This document shows, in pieces, positions 32,828-42,986 of a DNA stretch of 64,000 nt (positions within the stretch are counted from its first letter, which is position 1; each line of letters starts with the position of its first letter). This DNA comes from Pseudogymnoascus destructans (taxonomy: Eukaryota; Ascomycota; Leotiomycetes; Thelebolales; Thelebolaceae): positions 149,493 to 213,492 of the forward strand of contig NW_020167551.1 in NCBI RefSeq assembly GCF_001641265.1, given 5' to 3'. The notes under the pieces were generated by a model. The model did no database searches. It was not told the origin of the DNA and worked only from the letters and a program-made list of their open reading frames with translations. Made by a program: the position numbers and the translations under genes.

Positions 32828-35800
32828 CTAGATCCAAATCCGCGGTTCTTCAGGCGGTAATGACCGGCCAAATCGCCACTTTCGCCTTTTTGCTTCTGGA
32901 TTCTTGCTCTTTAAAGGTACAACAAGAGGTTCTTTCTCTATTCCCACATGGGTACGGCCGTCGGCCCCCTTGAAACGTCCATATCCATATCTCGTCTCTG
33001 ACGACATTCCACTAGACTGGTTGCCATAATCTTGGGCCGCCTGGCTGGCTGAAACATATGCGATAACTGAGGCGATAGAGAGCGGCATTCTTGGTAGAAA
33101 TCGACGGGGCCGCATTGCGTAATAGGCCACAAGGGCGAATAGCTGGAGAACTAGAATGGTGATAGATATATAGAACATTGTAGAAGTCATGAAAATTCGA
33201 GTCTCTTTGGCATGGGCTATGACCGTGATCGTAGAATTTGCTGGTGCTTTCTCAAATAGCGCCGCATCAAATGAAAACATCACTGCAGCTAGTCGTTGAT
33301 ATATGTCAGCGAAGTGGGGGATAGTTGTTGGAATATCTGGTATGGGCTTGGCAGGATTCAACAGATCTGAGTTGAATTTTATTTTCAAAAGGGTGTTGAT
33401 CCAGTCCATAGCGATAGAGTCATTGTGCCACCGGATGGTATGGGCAGTGGATGGCATAAGTAGCGCCGATGTTTGAGACATTAAAGACGTAATTGTAGCC
33501 TCCGTTCCGTAAGGTTTGAGATCCGAGTCAAACTCGCTCTCTCTCGTCGAATTAATAATACGGTTGGTAGTATCAACGGTGACGTTAAAGACAGCAGTCC
33601 TTAGTGTTGGCAGACACCGCATAAACGCTGTCTGGAGAGATCTCCCATCGGTATTATTTGTAGAGGCCGTATCTTGCGCAGCCGCCGCAGAGCTCGCAGG
33701 ACCAAGCCTGACCCATCCAGCAGCTATGGCAGAACTGCAATACCCGTTGTCGGGTAAAGAATCACCCGTGTCGTTATATAGTGTCAGGGGAGTCACAAAC
33801 TCGGATGCAGAGGTATCATCTTCCCATGGAAGTGGGGCTAGTTCTCCTGGCGGACTAGAAATGGTAGAGACACAGACAACTTCGCCACCATCGGCCAGTT
33901 TATGGGCCATGCCAAAAACTATATTTGAGCCATTTTTGCTTGGGCGAAATACCAGTGTATCATTGCCTCCTTCTTCGAAAATTTGCTCACAGTTGAGGTC
34001 AACACCAAACCCTCGAGTCAGTGCAGAATATTCGTCAATGCGCAGTTCATTGTCAAAATCCTGCTTTAAATTCGGTACGTCGAAAGGAAGATAGAAGAAG
34101 CTGTTATCAACCCAAGGGGGGAGAGGAGCATGTCCTCTAAGATTTGCCAAAGTAGCATAGAAGTGGTCTTTGTAATGAATTGGCGCTGTATTTTCCGCCA
34201 ACTGAAGAGTCCTATTCAAAAGGGGAATGTAAGTTGCATTTGAAATTGTGGAAATTTTTGTATCTGTCAAGGATTCGTCAAAAAGTCCGCTAAGTGCCAC
34301 TGCGAGTATGTTCATGGACATAGCCATGGCGCAGACGGTTGCCAGTAGGAAGTGGCCGGACCTGAGAGCTCGCCAGGCGGCAAGCTGCGGTGGAATAGAA
34401 GTATATTTAGCTTCCACTGTTGCGTCTGGTCTCGCCCTTCCTTGCCGTAGATCACTAAATGGTTGTAGAATGCATAGTAGCCGGTTGAGGAGAATCCAGA
34501 AGGGTTCGTTGAGAGTCGCAAATGCTGTCGGCACTAGGTTCTCGAGGGAAGAGAGTATAAGTGGGTTTGTTGATGGCCTGGCTAACCCTAGCATAATGTC
34601 AGCACAACTTCTAGTAGGAACTGTGCAAGTTAGTTACCGTTCAATTTCGTAATTTGATAGTATAGGTATGATAATGTTGCAATAGCGGCTATGATAACTG
34701 CTCCCACAATGCTTCCTGTGGCAATCGTGAGTTCAACCGGCCGAACCGTCTGAAACTGTTCCGGGCAGTCGATGCTGGCCTGGAATTCGGTAGTATTGTC
34801 GATAACTTTCCCAAAGCTTTGTGATAGAGATTCCAGACGCATCTCACTGGCGCCACCTTTCTTATATGCGTTAAGACGATACCTATGACCGCTCAGCCTC
34901 TCCCCCAGCTGCCCGGTAGTTAGAGTACCGCTGTCGTAGAAGCCCTGTAGCGGCTCTATGGCGCTACAAACAAGTCTCATGATATCGGAAATTGAGGCCG
35001 GATCATGTGTCATGTTGGTCTGACGTTGCTGATAAACCACCCATAAAACACATGTCAATATACCCACGATAGCCAAGAAGGCCTCAACAGCAATTGAAAA
35101 TGATCTCACAAAAATGATGCTCCCTGGCTGATCTGTTAGCAATCCCATTCGCTTATTCGCTTCTGGGCTTTCAGCAGCTGTCATCGCTGCCACTGCCACT
35201 GAAAATAATAATTTGTGCGCAGACTCAAACGCCTTATGCATCTCGGAAGGATTGGCGAGGTCTTTTGGTTGGCCAGAGCTAGCTGCCATTCCATAGCCAA
35301 CCATATTACTATTTGGCCATGACAGGTTAAATTTGGCCAACCTTGGAAATTGTTCAATAACAGACACGTCTGGTAAATCGCCGGCAAATGGTTTGCTTAA
35401 TTGATTCTCAGCTATACCTGTCCCTATTATATATTCGAAACTTGTGGTGTTGAAGTCTGTCTCTAGCAGCGGCGTGTCCGTATCTGTAGCATCTCCGTAG
35501 TCGATATTAAGAACGGCATGAGTTGTAGCATTCACTGTGGCAGTGACGCGTCGAACATGATATGTTGGGCGACAAAACTGAGCGCTAATATTGCCATATT
35601 TCATAAAGGTGGTATTTTCAATATGTTGTGGCTCTCCCCATACGGCGAGAAAGTTGTCAGAGTGCTCGGCGGTGCAATTTGGGCTCTGTAACGACCAATC
35701 GCTGTGCGGATCGTCGAAATATGGGATATACATCACCAAGAACTCCGCATATGAGGCGCCTGAGAAAGCGATATCGTAGGTTACACATCCATTTCCGTTG

Positions 35801-36872
35801 TCAAAAATCCAGCTAGTATTTACTACTCCGGGTTTCATAATTGCCGGAGTGCAGGTAAGGTTCGTATAGTAGGCGAGCGTGGAGGATGACCATGTATCGT
35901 TTCCCGAGTGTGTGATCTCGTCAGCCACAGGTGAGAATGGCTGCAATGCGTACTCCTTTGTCGTATACGGAGGTACTTCCTGACCAAGCCAAGATACGCC
36001 ATACGCGGTGTTGAGGAACTGAGAGTTGAGAGCGTCTGTCTGTTCCTCTAAAGGTATGAAAGATCCAGTGGTAGCCATTAGAACCTCTCTAGTCCGAGTG
36101 ACTGTACCTCTAGAAAATATGGCCGACTGGAAGGGAACAATTGCCCACGCAACGAGCATCATGGTGCTTCCGGTAATAAAAACAGCCCAGTGTCTACAAA
36201 TCGGCATATCAGTAACTGTATTTTTACATGACCAGAATGGCTTACCTGCGGCGTGCAGCTCGTATCGGTACGAATGGTAAGAAATCAAACGGGTACTGTA
36301 ACAATATGGAATCTTCTGCGGTGGCACCCTCTGGCTTGGAAAGCTGGAACCAGGGTTCAAGGCGTTTGCTGTCCAAGTCAACCCAACTCCAGACCATACT
36401 GTAAATAACCGCAATCACAGTTGGGAGATAAAGATATGACACCGTTGCAATCGTGGATATGTCGTCGACCGTGGCTGCGAAAACAAGTCCGCCGCCATTC
36501 GAATTATTTTTACCGATGCTGAGATATGCCAAAATTTCGAGGCCAATTATCATCAAAACCGTCACCGTGAAGAGGCTTCCTAGAACTGGGAACCGCAGTG
36601 TTGCCGGTTTCCAAAGGGGTTTCCGCTCTGGAGTTGCCGTTAGTGACTTGTAATTGGGATTCCCATACAGGTTGTGACTTACCAGTGTCCCCATCCGTTG
36701 TGCTGGCCCATGATGTTGTTTTTGATATCCAAGAATCCCACGAGGACTGCTTTTTCAACGAATTCTTGTCATCCTTGCCAAGTTCCACCTTAATAGCTTC
36801 CCATATGGGAACCTTATTACCATTAGAGTCATAGCGTGGTTGTGACGAGTCAACGACTTTTGGAGGGCCCAT
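32828..36872 (-). CDS. Large membrane protein with two DUF3433 modules
   Basis: Exons on the minus strand: 36872..36683, 36627..36246, 36193..34638, 34587..32828, giving 1295 residues with consistent phases. The start is at MGPPKVVDSSQPRYDSNG. Each half has a membrane-segment pair and the DUF3433 signature: first half WFQLSKPEGATAEDSILLQY then PFDFLPFVPIRAARRRHWAV; second half LARPSTNPLILSSLENLVPT then WRALRSGHFLLATVCAMAMS. Large loops carry many N-glycosylation sequons (NTTSFEY, NATYIPLLNRT, NNTDGRS), so they probably face the outside or a lumen. The C-terminal tail is basic and cytosolic-looking (KSKNPEAKRRKWRFGRS). Function unknown; the family is fungal and multi-copy. It lies divergent to the IMPACT gene. 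Confidence 0.88.
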
Positions 36873-37378
36873 GGTAAAAAATGAAGCAACCCAATCCACG
36901 GCCGTTACTCCAAGTAGATGCCAGAAGAAATCATCGACCAGCGATGCAACGTAAAAGAAGGACGAGACAACAGAATAGGAGAACTGCAAATAAGAAACGG
37001 CGACAAAAAGAAAAAGCAAGCACTTGAAGGCCGTGGTGGATAATATATAGCAGACAGACACCCATATCTCGAGCACTCATAGAGTGGAGGCGGAGCTGGC
37101 ATCCCCGTTCGGCGCATTGCTTCATACTCATCCCAAATAACGGGGCACGCCATATTCATTGGGCCATATCTGCCAGTCTCCATATGGCCCCCTCCACGTT
37201 GCAGCATAAACAGTGGTCGTTGTCTCGCATAGCGCCATACGCTTCAAAAATAGAGATAAGCGCCCGGGACGCCACGGGACGCCAGATTCGCCGTAAGCGA
37301 GACCAGTGGCGGCACGCCGTTTTGCGCCCGCCATAACCACCAAGCTACGTTCGTTCCAGTAACCGATACCCCGCCAAC
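36873..37378. promoter_or_regulatory. Bidirectional promoter region, DUF3433 / IMPACT
   Basis: 506 bp between divergent starts. GATAATATATAGC (about 37039) is a TATA-like word on the DUF3433 side. GCCCGGGACGCCACGGGACGCC (37261-37282) contains a short direct repeat (GGGACGCC) close to the IMPACT start. No coding sequence. Confidence 0.45.
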
Positions 37379-38203
37379 ATGAACGAAGACCTCGAAAATG
37401 AAATTGAGGCGATCAACTCCATCTATGGTGATGATACGCTAGTGGCGGTGGACCAAGGCGTCTATGTCTTGAATCTGCCCAAGCAAGACACCTCGTTTAG
37501 GGTCAAATTCCCTGAAGATTACCCAGATGCGCCACTAACCATTTTGGGGACCCAGAAGTCGGGGGAGAATGCTAGAAAGGGACAAGCTGCCTACGTTCTC
37601 GATGTATTCCGAGATGCAGTGGGGAGATTATTCCAGCCTGGCGAGGTCTGCCTTTACGATGTTGTTGAGGATGTAATATCACGTCTTGATTCCGCCAATG
37701 AGGATGAGTTGCTTGAAGCGGTTGACGACCTTAGTCTTGAGGATACCCCTGAACCGCCACTTGACGCCACCGGCGATGAAGCGCCCCCTTGGACGGTATC
37801 AGATGTCGTGGTGGAGCTCAAATCTGTCTTCGTTGCACGATGCGCACCAGTCACATCACCTGACCAAGCAAAGCAATATCTCCAGCATCTACTTGATTCG
37901 GACAAGAAGGTTGCAAAGGCGACCCACAACATTACTGCACACCGAATCAAAGGAGATAATGGCGCCACGTACCAAGACTGCGACGATGATGGGGAAAGTG
38001 CTGCAGGAGGCCGGCTGCTCCATCTCATGCAGCTCATGGACCTATGGAATGTCACAGTTGTTGTGACACGCTGGTACGGGGGACAGAAACTCGGCCCGGC
38101 TAGATTTGGCATAATTAACACTGTTGCTCGAGATGCATTTGTGAAAGGCGGCTTCGTCCATGAACAGGAACTAACGTCGGGCAAGAAGAGGGGAAAGCGA
38201 TGA
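37379..38203 (+). CDS. yih1: IMPACT/Yih1 homologue (RWD plus UPF0029 domain)
   Basis: Intronless, 274 residues. The N-terminal RWD domain has the usual start (ENEIEAINSIYGDD) and YPDAP motif (FPEDYPDAPLTIL), ending about residue 105 (DVVEDVISRLDS). An acidic linker follows, then the ancient IMPACT/UPF0029 domain: SVFVARCAPVTSPDQAKQYL, KATHNITAHRIKGD, DDDGESAAGGRLLHLMQLMD and VVVTRWYGGQKLGPARFGII. Yeast Yih1 and mammalian IMPACT bind Gcn1 and restrain the Gcn2 kinase, so amino-acid starvation signalling is damped. The RWD domain is the Gcn1-binding part. The C-terminus is basic (GKKRGKR). Length and all key motifs fit. Confidence 0.93.
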   Translation: MNEDLENEIEAINSIYGDDTLVAVDQGVYVLNLPKQDTSFRVKFPEDYPDAPLTILGTQKSGENARKGQAAYVLDVFRDAVGRLFQPGEVCLYDVVEDVISRLDSANEDELLEAVDDLSLEDTPEPPLDATGDEAPPWTVSDVVVELKSVFVARCAPVTSPDQAKQYLQHLLDSDKKVAKATHNITAHRIKGDNGATYQDCDDDGESAAGGRLLHLMQLMDLWNVTVVVTRWYGGQKLGPARFGIINTVARDAFVKGGFVHEQELTSGKKRGKR

Positions 38204-38766
38204 ACTGAGATGGATTGAAGACGCCTCCAAACCTCCGACGCCGTGGTACTATGGGAACCGGCGAGGCCACTCAACGGCTGTCGACCCTGTCCTGGTTTAC
38301 GGGTTCCACTAAGGGGGTGTTGGGTGGCCTTGAGCCGTGATCACATGAGCACCGAGCTAAAGTTTAGCCCAAAGCTCTGTTGAGGTCGCGAGATGAGTGG
38401 GCGTAACCCCCTTCCGGCGAATACTACAGGGTCTCTCACAAAGACCAGTATAATCAAACAAATTTGCCACTCTAGGCAACTGGCATACAACGAAGGCTGA
38501 AATAAATAATCCAAGTAAATACGTCTGTAGACTTTATCTATACATGTGAAATAATATAGGCGCTTGCCTCGGTGAATTATGAGGGCGGGTGGATTGACTG
38601 CTAAGCGCCCGGAGCGAAGCTTGGTGGAGCTACCCGCACACGAACCCTTTATCCCTTTTTAGCCACCCGCCATCTTAGGGATCCACCCAACCCTGGCTTC
38701 CCCAGATTCACCGCATCTCAACAAGAACCGCCAACGCCCCAACTCTCTACGATTCAATGCTGCGAC
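38204..38766. other. Intergenic, no gene seen
   Basis: 3' flank of the IMPACT gene and promoter of the next gene. A GTGAAATAATATAGGC stretch lies near 38546 and a C-rich leader near 38690-38760. Nothing else recognised. Confidence 0.45.
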
Positions 38767-40329
38767 ATGCCTTCTTACTCACCCCGTGATGACGGCGTGT
38801 CCGATTGCGCAAACTCTACCGAAAACCCGTTCGTTAGATTCAGAAATATCGTCGATAACCACGTCGGGTCAGTGCTCCAGGGAATCATCGGCTTACCCAC
38901 GATCCTCTCGCGAGCTCCCAACAGCGACAACGGTCGCTGGGCTGGATTAGAAGGCGATTCACACCGAACCCAAGGCGATTCGCGATGGCAAAATCCTCAG
39001 AGCGGCGCTGCTGGAAATACACCGGAGGAGGAGGTCGAAATTCCCGTTAAGAAGTTTCAATCACCAGGCGGCAATGATGCATTTGGGCCATCACACCACG
39101 ATGAAGACGACTACGACCTCTTCTCTGCATTTGACGACTATATGATTGACCGTGTTAAGCGTTCTACTAAAGGACACCCCTGGCTAGAGCTTCAGCCCGG
39201 CGACAAATTCCGTTGGCGCTACGAATCATCCGCTCATGGAGTACAAGAGGGCATGCAACAGAGATTGCATGCTTGCCTTATAGATGCGCGGACAACCCGT
39301 GGGGGCGTAGAACCATCGGCATTTCCGCACAAGTCAGTGGTGCCTTATTTGCTGTTCTCGTCCTACTCGCCGCTAAATTTGACCGATATGCCGCCAGTGC
39401 GACCAAATGATGACCCTTGGGGGTGGGATAAAGATCAGTTTACTTATTGTGACGCTTTTGAGGACCTCTTACGAGACAGTGCTGGCAAGCCAATGCGAGA
39501 TATATCGGGTACTCCGTTAGAAAGAATGATCGACTCAATCCACAAAATCAAACCCGACTGGCCAGGCTCGCGATATGGATTATTTCCCGGTGCCGTTACA
39601 AAAATGTCTCTCGCCGATATGGGCATGATGTGGATGGGATCTCTGGTGGACGAGAACATTTTGCAAGAGGATCCCATGTCTGTGCAAGTTCACTTCAACC
39701 CATGGTTTGGGGAAATACGTACAATGACGGCTTCGCCGATAGCAATGTTGCTTCGAACTTTCCAGTCACATATACATGAGTACGGACTTTCCCAATCACA
39801 TTTAGAAGAGACAGAACAAGATATGTATGACCGGTTTTTCGCGCCTGGTTCAGAGCCGGCTGGGGATGGCAAGCGTGTCGGTGGCATCGTTCACCAGCTT
39901 TTAGCCAGACTAGAATCAGAAGGACAGGGTATTAGGGATGTTTTCGCCGGCGCCGATACCAGAAAGCGAAGTGAGGTATCCGAGCAACCCCCCTCGAACA
40001 CCGCGCACGTTAAAAGCTCAAGGGCCAGTGGTCTCGGATCCCCCACAGAAGCGACGTCAACGAGTGTGCCTAGTAGCGAACGAGTGGTTTCCTCGTTGAC
40101 ATCCACAACGCAGCACACGGACGCAGACGGAACTGTGCGGACAACGATAGTCATCGAGAAACGCTTTGAAGATGGACGAAAATCGGTTTCGGAAACATCC
40201 CATGTCCAGGCACCGTCGGGGGGGAAACAAGTACGGAGAACGGGAGATGTGGGGCGGGTTGATGGCGAACCTGGTAAGGATAATGACAGAGGAGAAAGTG
40301 GGAAGAAAGGAGGGTGGTTCTGGAACTGA
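38767..40329 (+). CDS. Conserved fungal protein of unknown function (520 aa)
   Basis: Intronless, 520 residues, start at MPSYSPRDDGVSD. Not recognised as a named family. The N-terminal part (FVRFRNIVDNHVGSVLQGII) is an amphipathic helix candidate. A well-conserved-looking middle contains WGWDKDQFTYCDAFEDLLRD, DWPGSRYGLFPGA and MGMMWMGSLVDENILQEDPM. The tail is disordered, then has a strand-forming segment (TTQHTDADGTVRTTIVIEKR, FEDGRKSVSETSHVQ), which resembles the tails of HAX1/MLF-like proteins. It ends GKKGGWFWN. The pattern suggests a soluble organelle- or membrane-associated factor; this is inference. Codon use looks like that of neighbouring genes. Confidence 0.72.
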   Translation: MPSYSPRDDGVSDCANSTENPFVRFRNIVDNHVGSVLQGIIGLPTILSRAPNSDNGRWAGLEGDSHRTQGDSRWQNPQSGAAGNTPEEEVEIPVKKFQSPGGNDAFGPSHHDEDDYDLFSAFDDYMIDRVKRSTKGHPWLELQPGDKFRWRYESSAHGVQEGMQQRLHACLIDARTTRGGVEPSAFPHKSVVPYLLFSSYSPLNLTDMPPVRPNDDPWGWDKDQFTYCDAFEDLLRDSAGKPMRDISGTPLERMIDSIHKIKPDWPGSRYGLFPGAVTKMSLADMGMMWMGSLVDENILQEDPMSVQVHFNPWFGEIRTMTASPIAMLLRTFQSHIHEYGLSQSHLEETEQDMYDRFFAPGSEPAGDGKRVGGIVHQLLARLESEGQGIRDVFAGADTRKRSEVSEQPPSNTAHVKSSRASGLGSPTEATSTSVPSSERVVSSLTSTTQHTDADGTVRTTIVIEKRFEDGRKSVSETSHVQAPSGGKQVRRTGDVGRVDGEPGKDNDRGESGKKGGWFWN

Positions 40330-40973
40330 AATATTAGTATGAATCTAGGGGGTGCTGTAACCTATGGTCATTATGGAGGACTCTCCGCGGCGTTTGAAAG
40401 CGTTATGTAGCAAATTTTGAATAGGGTTATCTATATATGATACTGAAAATACGAACTATATGAACATATAAAACTATGATATGCATCTAATAATCTTCTC
40501 GTCCATATAAATTAACTCCGCAACCGGCCGCCCTGTTCTCATCTCCTTCCTGCAATCCAGTTTTATCCCGAGGAAGCTACGACTGAGCTTGCTTGGTAAT
40601 CGGTATTTCCATAGTATACTGCGTGAAAGTTTTGAGGAAGCTGCGGCCGAGGTTGCTTGATAATCGTTCTTTCCATATATAGGGCTGAATATTGGCTCTC
40701 CAGCCTTGGACCTTAAGTCTAATTAATTGTCACTGGGGGCCTTTTTAGTCGCAATCATGGGCCAGCGCATTAAATGCGCTGTGATGGCCCGTTGAGGCTG
40801 AGCCTCAGACCCTCGAGCATCGAGCTTGTCATTCTTTTGGTTGCCTATGGTGTCGATAATGCAGAAACCCCGGACAGTTCGAATTACATATCGCACTGTG
40901 CACTGTCTCTGATATCTGGCTCCCTGATCCTGAACTAGTGTCTCTAAATAGTCTCTTAATAGTCCCTAGCTAC
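40330..40973. other. Convergent intergenic region with a diverged tandem duplication
   Basis: 3' flanks of two convergent genes. GAGGAAGCT...TTTCCATA occurs at about 40571-40613 and again at 40634-40676, a 43-bp unit repeated at 63-bp spacing with several substitutions. GCGCATTAAATGCGC at 40764-40778 is a perfect dyad. No gene seen. Confidence 0.5.
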
Positions 40974-42545
40974 TCACCCGACTTCGCGGTTCACTCCCTT
41001 GCCTTTCCGATCACTCCGATCATTATCCTGCGGCCCCAACAGCTGCCGCAAGCTGCCTTCTGCACTCGACATCGCCTTCTGGCGCATGAAGTCCTGCGGA
41101 GTGACAGGTTCATCGCTATTCTCAGAAGCTTTATTCCACGGCAGCCAGCTCGAGAAATTCGCAAGCACTGATGCCCTAGTCTCAGGCTGATCGATCGGCA
41201 TCGCGAATTTCGTGTGAGGGGTAGCTGTTGATGCTTTCGGCACGTATGGCGGGGGTGCGATAGTTTCCGGAGGGGCGGGTGTTACGGATTCTCCTTGGAT
41301 CTTCCGCTCGAGTGTATTGCTCGTTCGTGGAAGTAGAGGTTCGCTGACTAGAGATGATGGACTGGCACGGTGGGAACCAGCTTCACAACGCGATGCTTGC
41401 ACGCTATCCATGACCATCGAAGCAAATGTTGTAGACTGTGAGCGCGCCTGCTTGTGCTTCTGTGTCGATTTCCCTCGACCATATCCGCTGCCGTTAACTT
41501 CGGACTGTTCTGCATCCGCATCCGCATCCGTAGCCTCATCAGCCCTACTACCTTCACCAATTAGTTTCCGGGCCTGCCTCCCTCTTACTTCTTCTGCGAG
41601 CGCTATTGCGCTTTTCTTCTTTGCCTTCTCTCCCTCGCTACTCCTGCTGCTTGAATAAATAGTTTCGAGAGTATCAAATGCTTTTGATTTCGGCCTCCTC
41701 GCCCCTCTTGCCCTTCCTGCAAGAGTAGTCCTGCCAACCTCTTCATCTCCTACGGGTCGTAGGAATGCTTCGCCTTCACCGTGAGGCGGCATGTGCACCT
41801 CGTACTGGTTGCTCAGGCTGTACCTGCTCCTCGCACAGATCTCGGCTATGCGATCCAAGTCATCTGCCACGGAACCTTGGATGCTATCCATAATTCCCTT
41901 AAACGTAAACGCCTCGACTGGGGGGAGCTCGGCCTTCGTCATCTTGTAGATTGACTTCTTGATCCGAGGCGACGACGGCTGTCGCGATGATGGGCGCGAG
42001 GAGGGAGAGGAGTAGGTCCTCACAATTACGGGCTGCGAGAACGTGGAATTACGCGCACTGGCAGACTTCGTGTATCGATGAGACGAAAACTCCGCATTCG
42101 CGGGATTGGGAAACCTCGACGGAGATCGCGGTGGCGTGGAAGCATGCAGTTGGTGGAGCACTGCGAATGGATGGTCAAGGCTTGGGGTATGTTCGCGTTG
42201 CGCAACCCCAGCGGCGCCTTCAACGAGAGATATCTCAGCCTTGGAGGAGCTAGAAATCAGGTGCGAATCGCCGCTCCAGAGATTCGCCTGGAAATTCAGT
42301 GGTAGCGACCGCCTCCGATGGTGGGAAGCCACCGAGGATCGCGTTGCTTTCATAGCCGTGCTGTTCTGGCTGCTTACTGCCGCGTGCGCCATTTGCGCCG
42401 AGTCAGAGCTCGAGTTTGTGACTGCCATTGTGCAGCGCCCCGGCGGTGCTCCAATATAATTCACATCCGGACAGGGAGACAAAGGATTGTTGAGAGATGG
42501 GCGGATGGGAGCACCTAAGTAATGCAAGATGTGCTGTTCTCGCAC
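40974..42545 (-). CDS. Serine-rich, largely disordered fungal protein of unknown function
   Basis: Intronless, 523 residues if the first ATG (42545) is used; the ATG at residue 40 (MAVTNSSSDSAQ) is an alternative start. Most of the protein is Ser/Pro/Arg-rich. One ordered-looking block near residues 205-255 reads MTKAELPPVEAFTFKGIMDS, IQGSVADDLDRIAEICARSR, YSLSNQYEVHMPPHGEG. That block looks conserved and could be a short binding module. Basic patches (ARGARRPKSKAFD, KAKKKSAIALAEEVRGRQAR) could serve nuclear import. The C-terminal half includes NFSSWLPWNKAS and VTPQDFMRQKAM. No enzyme motif is seen, so I give no function. Confidence 0.65.
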   Translation of the reverse strand: MREQHILHYLGAPIRPSLNNPLSPCPDVNYIGAPPGRCTMAVTNSSSDSAQMAHAAVSSQNSTAMKATRSSVASHHRRRSLPLNFQANLWSGDSHLISSSSKAEISLVEGAAGVAQREHTPSLDHPFAVLHQLHASTPPRSPSRFPNPANAEFSSHRYTKSASARNSTFSQPVIVRTYSSPSSRPSSRQPSSPRIKKSIYKMTKAELPPVEAFTFKGIMDSIQGSVADDLDRIAEICARSRYSLSNQYEVHMPPHGEGEAFLRPVGDEEVGRTTLAGRARGARRPKSKAFDTLETIYSSSRSSEGEKAKKKSAIALAEEVRGRQARKLIGEGSRADEATDADADAEQSEVNGSGYGRGKSTQKHKQARSQSTTFASMVMDSVQASRCEAGSHRASPSSLVSEPLLPRTSNTLERKIQGESVTPAPPETIAPPPYVPKASTATPHTKFAMPIDQPETRASVLANFSSWLPWNKASENSDEPVTPQDFMRQKAMSSAEGSLRQLLGPQDNDRSDRKGKGVNREVG

Positions 42546-42986
42546 GGTGTAGATGTCAGGGTGGCAGGGATGAGGGGTCAGACAGCGGGGATTGGTCCAG
42601 CAACGTCATGAGTCTATGCGTGAGAGAACAAGCGGCCATTGATAGGGAGAATATAAAAAGTCGGAGAAGGGCGACGATTTGATGGGTTGAGGAGTTGTAT
42701 GCAATATATCAATGTGGTCGGATATATACGAATCAACTTTGCATTTCTCCATATGTTTTGCCGTGTTTCATAAACCAACTTTTAAGCATGGTTAGGTCGC
42801 AAAGAGCCAATATAGATAGATCACGATGGTAAACTGCAATTGGGCATTACTTCTTGCAAAAATAGTAATAGACATCATAAGTATTTTCTCCTTTTGACTT
42901 TCAAATGTGATCAAACAATGCCGTCTTCTAGCCTTGCATTGCGTATATTTCGACATACTCATCGAAGGCCAGTCATAGCCTCACGT
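42546..42986. other. Intergenic, no gene seen
   Basis: Upstream of the Ser-rich gene (minus strand) and downstream of the AMP-binding gene (minus strand). No domain-bearing frame and no repeat recognised. Confidence 0.45.
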
